From assembly GCF_018882055.1 (NCBI RefSeq), contig NZ_JACVPF010000001.1, positions 1,138,722-1,202,721 on the forward strand: a DNA stretch of 64,000 bases, given 5' to 3'. Under the pieces are notes generated by a model. The model searched no databases. It saw nothing but the letters and a program-made list of their open reading frames with translations, and was not told where the DNA came from. Both the position numbers and the translations under genes were made by a program. Shown here piece after piece: positions 39,519 to 50,796 of the stretch (within the stretch, counting starts at the first letter, position 1; each line of letters opens with the position of its first letter). The stretch is from Polynucleobacter sp. es-MAR-4 (GTDB lineage: Bacteria; Pseudomonadota; Gammaproteobacteria; Burkholderiales; Burkholderiaceae).

Positions 39519-41028
39519 GCCACCTCGCTTGCTTGACGCAAATGCCAATCAGTACTTTGCTGATATTGATGCGCCACCTGAAGTAAGCGCGCCTCTGAAA
39601 AATAATTGCCAATTAATTGCATGCCAATTGGTAAATTATTTGAACTGAATCCACATGGGGCGCTCATGGCTGGCAGTCCTGCTAAGTTCGTTGAGAGCGT
39701 ATAAATATCTTCCAAGTACATCTGTACTGGATCTTTTGATTTTTCACCTAGACGCCAAGCAACATCAGGGGCAACCGGCCCCAAGATCACATCACACTTT
39801 TCAAATGCCGCCTGAAAGTCTGCAGCAATAATGCGACGGATTTTTTGAGCTTGCAGGTAATAGGCATCGTAATAGCCATGACAAAGGACATAGGTGCCAA
39901 CCATGATGCGACGTTTTACTTCTGCACCAAATCCTTCGGTACGTGATTTCTTATACATGTCAGATAAATCACGATATTCATTTGCTCGGTGTCCGTAACG
40001 CACACCATCAAAGCGACTCAAATTACTTGAGGCCTCAGCAGGAGCCAACACGTAATAGACCGGAATGGACAACTTGGTTTTTGGCAGACTAACCTCTATT
40101 AACTCTGCGCCTAAATCTTGCAGTGCTTTGGCTGCAGCATTGACTGCGTTAGCCACTTCTGGCGCAAGTCCTTCCGCAAAAAATTCTTTTGGCAAACCAA
40201 CCCGCAATCCCTCTAATGGTTTAGCTGCATTGGAGCCACCTTCTTTCCAATTCTGCGTGAGATAACGCCCGTAGTCCTCGCCAGAGTCCGCTAGAGAGGT
40301 GGAGTCACGTGGATCATGAGAAGACATTGCCGAGAGTAATAGCGCGCAATCTTCCGCATTCTTGCCCATAGGGCCAGCCTGATCTAAGGATGAGGCATAA
40401 GCAATCATGCCGTAGCGCGAGACACGCCCGTAACTCGGCTTAATTCCGGTGAGCCCACAAAAGGCGGCAGGCTGCCGTATAGATCCACCAGTATCTGTAC
40501 CTGTTGCAATCGGAGCCAATCCTGCAGCTACTGCCGCTGCAGAGCCTCCAGAAGATCCGCCAGCAACATATTCTGAATTCCAGGGGTTTAGGACTGGGCC
40601 ATAGGCTGAATTCTCATTAGAGGAGCCCATTGCAAACTCATCCATATTGGTCTTTCCAAGACAAACCATGCCGGCACCATTGGGATTAAGTTCATCCGGA
40701 ATCCCGAGATTCGAAACTACCGTGGCATCAAATGGACTGAGGTAACCCTCAAGCATTTTGGATGCAGCTGTTGATTTCCAGCCACGCGTTACGAAGACAT
40801 CTTTATGGGCAACTGGAATGCCTGTTAATTTTCCAGCCTTACCAGAAGCAAGAATTTTATCCGCTTTAGATGCTTGCTCTAAACTTAAGTGAGCACTTAC
40901 ATCAAGGTATGCATTCCAGCGTTTTCCAGCCTCAATACGCTCCAGAAAGTACTTGGTCAGCTCAGTGCTAGAGACCTCTTTAGCAGCCAATGCTTTTGCC
41001 ATTAAGGCAATTGGGGTTTGGTGCCAAC

Positions 41029-41032
<4 letters not shown>
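39515..41032 (-). CDS. gatA: Aspartyl/glutamyl-tRNA amidotransferase subunit A
   Basis: This 505-residue amidase supplies ammonia from glutamine or asparagine to the complex. The Ser-cisSer-Lys triad is visible: K77 in VAHKDVF, the glycine/serine-rich [12 protein letters not shown] (158-169) and nucleophile S184 in [30 protein letters not shown] is also conserved. It overlaps gatC by four bases and gatB by four, so all three subunits are made from one transcript. Confidence 0.97.
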
Positions 41033-42428
<1,396 letters not shown>

Positions 42429-42452
42429 TTGACCTAAGCGTCGATTAGGGAA

Positions 42453-43382
42453 TTGCAACATAGCGCTCCTCCTCTTTTCAGACAAGGCGTTCCGGCTTTA
42501 GTCAAACTGATTGTCTGTCTATCGATCAGCATCGCCTTGATGTTGATCGATTTTCGCTTTAAAGCACTTGATCCGATTCGCAATAACGTCAACTGGATAT
42601 TGCGTCCACTTGAATACGTGATGATGATGCCGCGCAATGCGTATGAAGCGACTTCAGAATATTTCACTAGCCGTGGAACTCTCGATAAAGAAAATCAAGA
42701 AATGAAAGTACGTCAAGCAGAGCTCTCTTTGCTTGCCAACCAATCAGAATTTCTTCTTGTAGAAAATCAAAATCTCCGGCAGTTGATGGATTTACAAAAA
42801 CAAGTGTCTTTTAAAACACTGCCTGTGGAAATTTTATTTAACCCGCCGAATCCCATCTCTCAACGAATTGTGGTGAACCGCGGAAGCAGCGATGGCCTCA
42901 AGCTAGGCAACCCTATCGCCAACGACTCTGGAATCCTTGGCCAGGTAGTGCGACTCTATGACAACTCCGCTGAAGTTTCTTTGCTAGAAGATCGTGACTT
43001 TGCCGTTCCAGTGCAGGTAGCGCGAAATGGTTTGAGGGCTGCAGTATTTGGCGCAGGGCGCGGCAATCCACTCGAGTTGCGCTACCTTCCAGTAGCCAGC
43101 GATTTAGAAGTGGGTGATGTACTCATTACGTCAGGTATCGACGGTATTTATCCGCCTGGATTTGCAGTAGCAGTGATTAGTCGAATAGAGCGCAATGCCG
43201 ATAAAAACTCTTCCAATGTATTTTGCGTGCCAGTAGCACCCGTCAACCGCTATCGCCAGGCCTTGGCGTTACTTTATGACCCACAGTGGGACGCCAAAGC
43301 GTCTACTGGAATAAGCAAACCTGGTGCGCCACTAACAAATACACCGGGGCGCCGCCAAACTCGTGCGCGGGGTATGCAATGA
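42453..43382 (+). CDS. mreC: Rod shape-determining protein MreC
   Basis: This 309-residue bitopic protein links MreB to periplasmic wall enzymes. A cytoplasmic start HSAPPLFRQG, one transmembrane helix (about 18-33), a coiled coil around TLDKENQEMKVRQAELSLLANQ (in parts), and the two beta-barrel domains with VNRGSSDGLKLGNPI and VLITSGIDGIYPPGFAV are typical. Start is TTG at 42453; no ATG or GTG gives the conserved PPLF segment. The gene ends with ATGA shared with mreD. Confidence 0.94.
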   Translation: MQHSAPPLFRQGVPALVKLIVCLSISIALMLIDFRFKALDPIRNNVNWILRPLEYVMMMPRNAYEATSEYFTSRGTLDKENQEMKVRQAELSLLANQSEFLLVENQNLRQLMDLQKQVSFKTLPVEILFNPPNPISQRIVVNRGSSDGLKLGNPIANDSGILGQVVRLYDNSAEVSLLEDRDFAVPVQVARNGLRAAVFGAGRGNPLELRYLPVASDLEVGDVLITSGIDGIYPPGFAVAVISRIERNADKNSSNVFCVPVAPVNRYRQALALLYDPQWDAKASTGISKPGAPLTNTPGRRQTRARGMQ

Positions 43383-43903
43383 TCGATTTTCAAAGCGGCT
43401 ACATTCTGCGTCCGGTAAATCCGGTTTTTATCTATTTCAGCTTGTTTTGCGCACTACTGCTGAACCTACTGCCAGTTGGTAATTACGGCTGGGTTCCGGA
43501 CTGGCTCATTATTTGCATCGTGTTCTGGAACATCCATCAGCATCGATATGTGGGCGTGATCACTGCATTCATTCTTGGCGTATTAATGGATGTTCACAAC
43601 TCTGATCTATTAGGGATTCACGCATTTAGCTATTCATTAGTGGCCTACCTTGCGATCTCTTGGCATCGCCGAATCATTGCCCTATCAGTATTAACGCAAG
43701 CACTTCATCTTTTGCCAATCTTCTTATTGGTCTCATTGTTTCCAGTGCTAGCTCATTGGCTATTGAGTGGCGAAGTGTATTGGTGGGCCCTCACTGGTGC
43801 CATTCAAGCAATTATTGAAGCATTGCTATGGCCAGTAGCAACCCGGATCTTGCTGTCGCCCCAACGTCGACCCATTGACGTTGATCACAATCGCCCTCTT
43901 TAA
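43379..43903 (+). CDS. mreD: Rod shape-determining protein MreD
   Basis: The product is a 174-residue integral membrane protein with about five transmembrane helices. ILRPVNPVFIYFSL opens the first helix and GVLMDVHNSDLLGIHAFSY is the family signature. The start ATG at 43379 overlaps the mreC stop by four bases; a longer reading frame begins inside mreC but lacks similarity. MreD is a scaffold of the elongasome with MreC, RodA and PBP2. Confidence 0.93.
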   Translation: MIDFQSGYILRPVNPVFIYFSLFCALLLNLLPVGNYGWVPDWLIICIVFWNIHQHRYVGVITAFILGVLMDVHNSDLLGIHAFSYSLVAYLAISWHRRIIALSVLTQALHLLPIFLLVSLFPVLAHWLLSGEVYWWALTGAIQAIIEALLWPVATRILLSPQRRPIDVDHNRPL

Positions 43904-43911
43904 AGCGCTGC

Positions 43912-45819
43912 ATGGTTTCATTTAAAAAACCAAACCTCGACTCGTTTCAAGAGCGCATTCATATTGCGACCTTGTTTGTTACCTTTTGCTTCTTATTATT
44001 AATTACAAGATTAGTGTGGCTGCAACTCGTGAGTCATGGGAAATACGCCCTACTGGCAGAGAACAATCGCATTGCCCTGGTACCCGCTCCGGCTAATCGC
44101 GGCCTACTGATAGATCGCAATGGCATCGTGATTGGCAGGAACTATTCCGCATTAACCCTAGACGTGAATGCCGAGGAGGTTAAAGGTAACGTTGATGAGC
44201 TAATTGATGAGCTCTCTCAGATTGTGTTGATTTCGCCACGGGACCGTCGAAATTTCAAGCGCTCCCTGGAAGATTCGCGAAAAATGGGGACTTTTCCGCT
44301 CCGATCTATGCTCACCGAAGCTGAAACAGCCCGTTTTATGGCTAATCGATATCGATTTCCGGGGGTTGAGATCCGCGCCCGCAGCTTCCGAGAGTACCCC
44401 TACAACGAATTGGCCTCCCATTTAATTGGCTATATCGGACGGGTTTCTCAGCGAGATAAAGAGAAAATGCTGGCGGAAATTGAAAGCTCTAAGGCAGATG
44501 ATCCAGATGCGCTACAAACATCTTTTTTACCCGGCATACAGTACGTTGGAAAGATTGGCTTAGAACAAAGTTATGAAACGGTTCTTCGTGGAGTGCCAGG
44601 ATATGACCAAGTAGAAATTACTGCGGGCGGCAAACCAGTGCGCACACTTTCTAGCTCACCATCAGTGCCTGGAAAAAATGTAGTGTTGTCAGTAGATATT
44701 AAATTGCAATATTTAGTGGAACAACTCTATGGAAATTTCCGTGGAGCATTTGTAGCGATTGAGCCAGAAACTGGCGATATTCTGGCATTTGTATCTAAGC
44801 CCAACTTCAATCCAAATGATTTTGTTGAGGGCATTGATTCAGTAACTTGGAAAGAGTTAAATGATTCCCCGCAGAAGCCGCTCTACAACCGCCCCCTCAA
44901 AGGAATCTACCCTCCGGGATCTACATACAAACCATTTATGGCGCTCGCAGCTTTAGAAACTAAAAAGCGCACGCCATCACAAACGATCTCAGATCCAGGT
45001 TATTTTGATTTTGGAAACCACACCTTCCGAGATGATAAAAAAGGTGGGCATGGCATTGTCGATATGCAAAAGTCTATCGTTGAGTCTTGCGATACCTACT
45101 ACTACCTGTTAGCGCGTGATATGGGCGTCAACATGATGCATGACTTCATGAAGCCATTTGGTTTTGGGCAAATTACCGGCATCGATTTACAGGGCGAATC
45201 TAAAGGCGTACTGCCATCCACAGAATGGAAGAAAAATACCTTTAAAAAACCAGAGCAACAAAAATGGTATGAAGGTGAAACTATTTCCCTTGGAATTGGC
45301 CAAGGCTATAACGCATTCACGATTTTGCAGCTAGCGCATGCCATGGCAAATCTAGCTAATAACGGCATCGTCATGAAGCCGCACTTAGTAAAAGCGATCG
45401 AAGATCCTTTCACAAGAAGTCGCACACTCACCACACCCAAAGAAAGCTATCGCATTGATCTTGTTCCTGAGAATATTGAGGTGATCAAGAAGGCCATGGT
45501 TGAAGTGAACAATTCTGGTACATCTGCTTCTGTATTTAAGGGCACAGGCTATCAAGTTGGTGGTAAGACTGGAACGGCACAAGTATTTAGTTTGAATTCG
45601 AAAGAATATAAGCATGGCTCTACTGCAGAATTTTTGCGTGACCATGCTTTATATATTGCTTTTGCTCCTGCAGAAAAACCAACGATTGTGATTGCAATGG
45701 TTGTAGAGAACGCCGGTTTTGGTGCGCAGCACGCAGCACCAATTGCACGTAAAGCACTTGATTTTTATCTTGAGGGTAAATGGCCAAGGGAGATTCCTGA
45801 ATGGAAAAGAGCGCCATAG
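43912..45819 (+). CDS. mrdA: Penicillin-binding protein 2 (peptidoglycan transpeptidase)
   Basis: This 635-residue class B PBP is the elongation transpeptidase. It has one N-terminal transmembrane helix, the pedestal domain with RGLLIDRNG and FPGVEIRARSFREYP, and the transpeptidase domain with the acylated serine in PPGSTYKPF, SCDTYYY at the second motif, and KTGTAQ as the third. It pairs with the glycosyltransferase RodA encoded next; the two genes overlap by 19 bp. Confidence 0.97.
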   Translation: MVSFKKPNLDSFQERIHIATLFVTFCFLLLITRLVWLQLVSHGKYALLAENNRIALVPAPANRGLLIDRNGIVIGRNYSALTLDVNAEEVKGNVDELIDELSQIVLISPRDRRNFKRSLEDSRKMGTFPLRSMLTEAETARFMANRYRFPGVEIRARSFREYPYNELASHLIGYIGRVSQRDKEKMLAEIESSKADDPDALQTSFLPGIQYVGKIGLEQSYETVLRGVPGYDQVEITAGGKPVRTLSSSPSVPGKNVVLSVDIKLQYLVEQLYGNFRGAFVAIEPETGDILAFVSKPNFNPNDFVEGIDSVTWKELNDSPQKPLYNRPLKGIYPPGSTYKPFMALAALETKKRTPSQTISDPGYFDFGNHTFRDDKKGGHGIVDMQKSIVESCDTYYYLLARDMGVNMMHDFMKPFGFGQITGIDLQGESKGVLPSTEWKKNTFKKPEQQKWYEGETISLGIGQGYNAFTILQLAHAMANLANNGIVMKPHLVKAIEDPFTRSRTLTTPKESYRIDLVPENIEVIKKAMVEVNNSGTSASVFKGTGYQVGGKTGTAQVFSLNSKEYKHGSTAEFLRDHALYIAFAPAEKPTIVIAMVVENAGFGAQHAAPIARKALDFYLEGKWPREIPEWKRAP

Positions 45820-46952
45820 GTAAAGCAAAAAAATTATTCCTGAGTATTTTTAGCGGGCTTGATCGCCAGCTAGGCCTTATTTTACTTGGCTTAGCGGGAA
45901 TTGGATTTATTATATTTTTATCTGCAAGCCAAAATACACCTGTTCGTTTTGAAGATGAGCTGCGTAACTTAGCGCTTTCATTTGCCGTCATGTGGATCGT
46001 TTCTCGCATCCCGCCAAAATGGCTAGAGATGGCCGCAGTGTGGATTTATGGGATTGGAGTTGCGCTACTAATCGCAGTTGCCGTATTTGGACTCATTAAA
46101 AAAGGTGCGAGGCGGTGGCTTAATATTGGCTTTGTGATTCAACCTTCCGAGTTGATGAAAATTGCAATGCCACTCATGTTGGCCTGGTACTTTCAAAAGC
46201 GTGAGGGCATTCAAAAGTCTTGGGACTATGGAGTTGCAGCAATCATTCTCGCAATTCCGGTCCTCCTGATTGCGCGCCAACCGGATTTGGGCACCGCACT
46301 CTTGGTGTTTGCCGCGGGCATGTATGTGATTATTTTGGCGGGGCTACCTTGGAAATGGATTCTGCCATTCGTAGGCATTGGCGCATTTGGGATTCTGCTC
46401 ATCATTATTTTCGGCAATACGATTTGTGCGCATGATGTTGTATGGCCATTTGTACATAATTATCAAAAGCATCGGGTTTGTACTTTGCTCGATCCAAGTA
46501 GCGATCCCCTTGGAAAAGGTTTTCATACTATTCAATCCATGATCGCGATCGGCTCAGGTGGATTTTTTGGTAAAGGTTGGTTTCAAGGGACGCAAGCGCA
46601 TCTTGAATTTATTCCAGAAAAACATACCGACTTTATATTTGCCGTCTTCTCCGAAGAGTTTGGCTTGCTGGGCAACTTAGTTTTGCTCGCACTGTTCTTT
46701 GCTTTGATTAAGCGTGGTCTCGCTATCTCCGCGAGTGCACCAAATCTATTTACGCGATTGCTAGGCGCATCAGTCACCCTGATCTTTTTCACCTACGCAT
46801 TTGTCAACATCGGCATGGTAAGTGGCCTATTACCAGTTGTGGGCGTCCCATTGCCTTTCATTAGCTACGGAGGTACTGCTCTAGTCACGCTCGGCTTCGG
46901 GGCTGGCATTTTGATGAGTATTCATCGCCATCGACGTCTGGTGCAAAGCTAA
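45801..46952 (+). CDS. rodA: Rod shape-determining peptidoglycan glycosyltransferase RodA
   Basis: The 383-residue SEDS protein has about ten transmembrane helices. GARRWLNIGFVIQPSELMKI and ARQPDLGTALLV contain the residues important for glycan polymerisation, and PEKHTDFIFAVFSEEFGLLG and VGVPLPFISYGGTALVT are family hallmarks. It polymerises lipid II with PBP2 in the elongasome. It is the last gene of the mre operon and is followed by a strong terminator. Confidence 0.96.
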   Translation: MEKSAIGKAKKLFLSIFSGLDRQLGLILLGLAGIGFIIFLSASQNTPVRFEDELRNLALSFAVMWIVSRIPPKWLEMAAVWIYGIGVALLIAVAVFGLIKKGARRWLNIGFVIQPSELMKIAMPLMLAWYFQKREGIQKSWDYGVAAIILAIPVLLIARQPDLGTALLVFAAGMYVIILAGLPWKWILPFVGIGAFGILLIIIFGNTICAHDVVWPFVHNYQKHRVCTLLDPSSDPLGKGFHTIQSMIAIGSGGFFGKGWFQGTQAHLEFIPEKHTDFIFAVFSEEFGLLGNLVLLALFFALIKRGLAISASAPNLFTRLLGASVTLIFFTYAFVNIGMVSGLLPVVGVPLPFISYGGTALVTLGFGAGILMSIHRHRRLVQS

Positions 46953-47001
46953 GCAATCAGATTGAATGTATGCGCAGACTATTGCGCTATCTCTGGAGAC
47001 A

Positions 47002-47027
47002 AAAAAGCCCGGCAAGCCGGGCTTTTT
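47002..47027. terminator. Bidirectional terminator between rodA and HU gene
   Basis: AAAAAGCCCGGC (47002-47013) pairs with GCCGGGCTTTTT (47016-47027). GC-rich stem with A and T runs on each side serves both converging genes. Confidence 0.93.
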
Positions 47028-47044
47028 CATCAACAAAGCAAGAA

Positions 47045-47329
47045 TTACTTCTTACGCTTGTTAACTGAATCTTTAAATGCTTTACCAGCAGAAAACTTAA
47101 CAGTTTTAGCAGCAGCAATTTTGAGTGGCTCGCCAGTTTTTGGGTTACGGCCCATACGTGCAGCGCGCTTACCAGAAGCAAAAGTACCGAAACCGATCAG
47201 TTGTACTGAGTCGCCTTTAGTAACAGCTTTAATGATTTGCTCAATAGCAGAATTCAATGCAAATTCAGCTTTGGCTTTTGAGATCTCAGCGTCGTCAGCA
47301 ATCGCTGCGATTAGTTCTGCTTTGTTCAA
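47045..47329 (-). CDS. HU-family DNA-binding protein
   Basis: The product is a 94-residue HU protein. It begins (M)[10 protein letters not shown], has the body [20 protein letters not shown] and the DNA-binding arm [20 protein letters not shown], then [11 protein letters not shown]. Start is TTG at 47329, chosen because AGGAG lies six bases upstream and the HU N-terminus begins exactly there; an ATG 36 bases farther upstream has neither. HU bends and compacts DNA and supports replication and recombination. Confidence 0.95.
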   Translation of the reverse strand: MNKAELIAAIADDAEISKAKAEFALNSAIEQIIKAVTKGDSVQLIGFGTFASGKRAARMGRNPKTGEPLKIAAAKTVKFSAGKAFKDSVNKRKK

Positions 47330-47442
47330 GTGAAGCTCCTTATAGATATTGATATCAGCGCACATTGCGCTTACATGATTTTAACCACAAAAAATTACAA
47401 AAATAAAGCTGCGTCACAGCAAATTTTTTTATTACCGCTTTT

Positions 47443-47808
47443 TTACTCTTCTATAACTGTCACATCTGATACAAAATACTCGGTATCGCCAAAACAGCTT
47501 GTAGGTAACCCAATATGTTGATCGTATTTAAGTGCGACCTTTTTTCCCAAATTGGCATTGATTTTTTGCGCTACAGCATCTTCACGCACGGTAAAGAGAA
47601 ATTTTTCTGACATGGTGCCAGGCATAGAAACCATCGCTAATTCGCCTTCCCAGGTTTTACAGATATAGCCGCGATTGGAAAACTTTTGAACGTAGCCGGC
47701 ACGCTCACCGCTACCATAGCTCCAATTGAGCATAATCCAGGTATAGGCCGCTAAACCCGCTAAGCCAATCAATACAAGGCTTAAAAGCCATTTTGCGAAT
47801 CCATTCAT
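47443..47808 (-). CDS. Small single-pass membrane protein of unknown function
   Basis: This 121-residue protein has one N-terminal transmembrane helix (about residues 6-27) followed by a periplasmic domain. That domain has YICKTWEGELAM and GLPTSCFGD, two cysteines that may form a disulfide, and a KKVALKYDQH strand. The pattern occurs in short conserved hypothetical proteins of Burkholderiales and Xanthomonadales, with no known function. It stands alone between HU and the LpxO-like gene. Confidence 0.75.
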   Translation of the reverse strand: MNGFAKWLLSLVLIGLAGLAAYTWIMLNWSYGSGERAGYVQKFSNRGYICKTWEGELAMVSMPGTMSEKFLFTVREDAVAQKINANLGKKVALKYDQHIGLPTSCFGDTEYFVSDVTVIEE

Positions 47809-47971
47809 GTGGTTTTCCTTAATAAATCATCTTTGCAGCCCTAATTGGGTGCATTCATTGCGGTCTGTTTTGACACCAATCAACATTTGAGCATATTCAT
47901 TATAAAAATAGGGGTGAAATGCAGCCTCATACAAATTAAAATATCAGTATTAACGCTAATCGGTAAACCCC

Positions 47972-48874
47972 ATGGAACTTCGTCATATCGTCTTTTTGAT
48001 CTTTGTCATTTCAGCGATTTATGTCTATTTCAGGGGCAAGGTGCGATTTGGCGTAGTGCGCTCCCTGACGGACTATCAGGTGCTTTTGGCACCAATTAAC
48101 AGCCTGCTCTATTTATTCTCCAAAACCAAAGCTGGGGCATTTATTCCCGTTGCGGACTTTCCTGAAATGAAGCCGCTTCAAGAAAATTGGCAAATCATCC
48201 GTGACGAAGCCCTTGCTTTGAATGCAGACGGCGCCATTGCCGCAGCCACTGGATATAACGATATTGGCTTTAACTCCTTTTTTCGAACTGGCTGGAAGCG
48301 CTTTCACCTCTACTGGTATGGCAAGGAAATGCCATCGGCACAACTCAATTGCCCTAAAACTGTTGCGCTTCTGAAATCAATCCCGTCAATTAAGGCGGCG
48401 ATGTTTGCCTCGCTACCCCCAGGAGCTACGCTGGTACGCCACCGGGACCCTTATGCGGGCTCGCTGCGCTATCACATCGGCCTTGTCACCCCAAACGATC
48501 CTAAATGCTTTATTGACGTTGATGGGGAGCGCTATTTCTGGAAAGATGGTGAGCCGGTGATGTTTGATGAAACCTATATTCACTATGCGGCAAATGAAAC
48601 CGATCAACAGCGCATTGTTTTATTTTGCGATGTGGAGCGCCCCGTTTACACCAAATTGGTGCAATTACTCAATCGCTGGTTTGGACGCTACGTCATGAGC
48701 GCCGCCTCTTCCCAAAACGTTGAAGGGGAGAGGGTTGGACTTGTGAACATCCTCTTTAAGTATTTCTACCACTTAAGAGCGCAGGCAAAAAAGCTCAAAG
48801 CTAAACATCGCAGCGTTTACTACATCGGAAAATGGGTTCTGATTTTAGGAATTGCGTGGGCAATATTTTGGTAA
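47972..48874 (+). CDS. Aspartyl/asparaginyl beta-hydroxylase family protein (LpxO-like lipid A hydroxylase)
   Basis: The 300-residue protein has a hydrophobic N-terminal helix, then a 2-oxoglutarate/iron oxygenase domain with H157 and D159 in VRHRDPYAGSLRYHIGL and H204 in YIHYAANET as likely iron ligands, and a second C-terminal hydrophobic helix. This layout matches LpxO, which 2-hydroxylates a secondary acyl chain of lipid A at the inner membrane. Together with pagP and three LpxL-type genes it fits a lipid A remodelling set. Peptide-hydroxylating relatives cannot be excluded. Confidence 0.82.
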   Translation: MELRHIVFLIFVISAIYVYFRGKVRFGVVRSLTDYQVLLAPINSLLYLFSKTKAGAFIPVADFPEMKPLQENWQIIRDEALALNADGAIAAATGYNDIGFNSFFRTGWKRFHLYWYGKEMPSAQLNCPKTVALLKSIPSIKAAMFASLPPGATLVRHRDPYAGSLRYHIGLVTPNDPKCFIDVDGERYFWKDGEPVMFDETYIHYAANETDQQRIVLFCDVERPVYTKLVQLLNRWFGRYVMSAASSQNVEGERVGLVNILFKYFYHLRAQAKKLKAKHRSVYYIGKWVLILGIAWAIFW

Positions 48875-48888
48875 GCCCTAGGGGCTTA
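48872..48888. terminator. Short stem at the convergent LpxO/YggU ends
   Basis: TAAGCCC-TAG-GGGCTTA is a perfect seven-pair stem containing or touching both stop codons. It lacks a T-run, so a terminator role is only possible. Confidence 0.35.
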
Positions 48889-49174
48889 ACACCTCAATAA
48901 TTTGCTCTGGGGTGATTGAACCCCAGATTTCTACCCGCTTAATGCGACTATTTTGACCGGATAGAAGTTGAATTTGTTTTTGCGGAACCCTTAACTGCTT
49001 AGATAACCAAGATAGCAGCATCTCATTTGCCCTGTTTTCAAGCGCAGGGGCCTGCAAGGATATCTTCAGGCAGCCGTCATGCAGACCAGCTATCTTGGTC
49101 AGCTTAGCGCCTGGCTGGCAATGTAAATTAAGAACAATGCCGGTGGGGGTTTGGTTTAACCAAATGGGCATCAT
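48878..49174 (-). CDS. DUF167/YggU family protein
   Basis: The 98-residue protein belongs to the YggU family: QPGAKLTKIAGLHDGCLKISL, then the LENRANEMLLSWLSKQLRVP helix and VQLLSGQ-like QIQLLSGQNSRIKRVEI. The fold is known from structural genomics but no function is established. It is divergent from the carbonic anhydrase gene with a gap of only 22 bp, and its end abuts the end of the LpxO-like gene. Confidence 0.9.
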   Translation of the reverse strand: MMPIWLNQTPTGIVLNLHCQPGAKLTKIAGLHDGCLKISLQAPALENRANEMLLSWLSKQLRVPQKQIQLLSGQNSRIKRVEIWGSITPEQIIEVLSP

Positions 49175-49196
49175 TAAAGTACTTTAAACTCAAATC

Positions 49197-49862
49197 ATGA
49201 TTATGAAGAACTCCAGCGCCTTAGACCAGTTATTTGCCAATAATCGCGAATGGGCGGAAGCCATGATCGCCCAAGATGCAGATTTCTTTAAGCGCCTAGT
49301 TTCTCAACAGGCACCAGAATATCTTTGGATTGGCTGCTCCGATAGCCGTGTCCCAGCCAATGAAATCGTTAATCTTCTACCGGGCGAATTATTTGTTCAT
49401 CGCAACGTTGCCAACGTCGTCGTGCACACTGATCTGAACTGTTTATCCGTAATTCAATTTGCAATTGATCTTTTAAAGGTCAAACACATTTTGGTTGTTG
49501 GTCATTACGGCTGCTCTGGCGTCCACACTGCGATGACGGATAGACGTGTAGGTCTAGCTGACAATTGGTTACGTCACGTCAAAGATGTGCACCAAAAGCA
49601 TGAGCGCTACCTTGGTGAAGCTATTCCAACAGCAAGGCGTCAAGACCGATTATGCGAGCTCAATGTGATTGAACAAGTTGTCAATGTTTGCGAAACCACC
49701 ATTGTTCAAGATGCATGGGCAAGAGGGCAAGACCTAACGATTCATGGTTGGGCTTACCGCCTGGAGACTGGCTTGGTAAATGATTTAGGCATGTCGATTA
49801 GCTCCGACGAAGAAATGAATGTGCGCTACGCTAAATCCTTATCTCGCTACGACGCTGAATAA
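49197..49862 (+). CDS. can: Beta-class carbonic anhydrase
   Basis: This 221-residue enzyme interconverts CO2 and bicarbonate. The zinc ligands are C47, H103 and C106 (CSDSR and HYGCSG), with the catalytic dyad D49-R51. RNVANVVVHTDLN and the C-terminal VHGWAYRLETG-like IHGWAYRLETGLVND match the Can/CynT branch. Bicarbonate is needed for carboxylases. Either ATG at 49197 or 49203 could start it; no clear Shine-Dalgarno decides. The next acyltransferase follows within eight bases. Confidence 0.96.
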   Translation: MIMKNSSALDQLFANNREWAEAMIAQDADFFKRLVSQQAPEYLWIGCSDSRVPANEIVNLLPGELFVHRNVANVVVHTDLNCLSVIQFAIDLLKVKHILVVGHYGCSGVHTAMTDRRVGLADNWLRHVKDVHQKHERYLGEAIPTARRQDRLCELNVIEQVVNVCETTIVQDAWARGQDLTIHGWAYRLETGLVNDLGMSISSDEEMNVRYAKSLSRYDAE

Positions 49863-49870
49863 ATTGAGTT

Positions 49871-50758
49871 TTGTTTAAAAACTTTTCAAACTACTCTGGA
49901 GTAGCGCTCCTCAGATTTCTAGTATCGCTTCCCTATAAGACGCTAGTCTCTATTGGCTATAGCTTGGGCTACTTAGCAGCTCATATTCCTAGCTCGCGCA
50001 ATCGCGTAGTTCAGAAAAATTTGGAACTATGCTTTCCTGAGCTGAGCCCAGAAGAAATTAATGCACTTAGAGAAGAACACTGGAGGCTACTCGGTCGCAG
50101 CTTGGCAGAAAAAAGTATTATTTGGCTCGGCAGCAAAAAACAACTTGCCGATATGATTGAAGTTCGCTCAGAGGTCGACCTCAGCGATAGGCAACCTCGC
50201 ATCTTAGTGAACATGCATTTTATTGGTATTGAAGGCAGCATTATTTTGAGTGCGCTTGCTCACGACAAAGGCTGGCCCCGTACCTCAGGCTTTTTCCAAA
50301 GAATGAAAAACCCCTTCTTTAATAGAAAAATTATTGAGTGGCGCAATCGCTTTGGCGGGAACTCGATTGACCGCCAAGGAAACACCCTTGAGCTCATTCG
50401 AGAAATCCGCAAAGGGAGCTTTATCATCATTGCACCTGATATTGATTTAGGGCTCAAAGATTCAACCTTCGTTCCTTTTTTTAATATTCAAACCAATACG
50501 ATCACCGCCGTTTCCCGCCTTGCCAAAATTACAGGAGCTCAGGTCTGCATGATGGTCACAACGCTCAAAAAAAATGAGGCTGGCTATGTTTGCGCTATTA
50601 GTAAGCCGCTTGAGAATTTTCCGACTGAGAACCCTGAAGCAGATACCGCACGTCTCAACCAAATTTTTGAACAAGAAATAAGACTCAGGCCCGCTGAATA
50701 CTATTGGGTTCATAAACGCTTTAAAAATCGTCCATTTAATGAGGCGAACCCCTATTAG
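49871..50758 (+). CDS. Lysophospholipid/lipid A acyltransferase family protein, paralogue 2
   Basis: The 295-residue protein closely matches the gene at 26671-27570: HX4E in [45 protein letters not shown], and [16 protein letters not shown] at the end. It is an LpxL-type acyl-ACP-dependent acyltransferase. Start is TTG at 49871; the next ATG is far inside. Two such paralogues plus an LpxL in one genome region suggest separate acyl positions or conditional use. Confidence 0.85.
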   Translation: MFKNFSNYSGVALLRFLVSLPYKTLVSIGYSLGYLAAHIPSSRNRVVQKNLELCFPELSPEEINALREEHWRLLGRSLAEKSIIWLGSKKQLADMIEVRSEVDLSDRQPRILVNMHFIGIEGSIILSALAHDKGWPRTSGFFQRMKNPFFNRKIIEWRNRFGGNSIDRQGNTLELIREIRKGSFIIIAPDIDLGLKDSTFVPFFNIQTNTITAVSRLAKITGAQVCMMVTTLKKNEAGYVCAISKPLENFPTENPEADTARLNQIFEQEIRLRPAEYYWVHKRFKNRPFNEANPY

Positions 50759-50796
50759 CCCTTCTTCTGGCTGCGCTTTTGTCCTATCATTAAAGG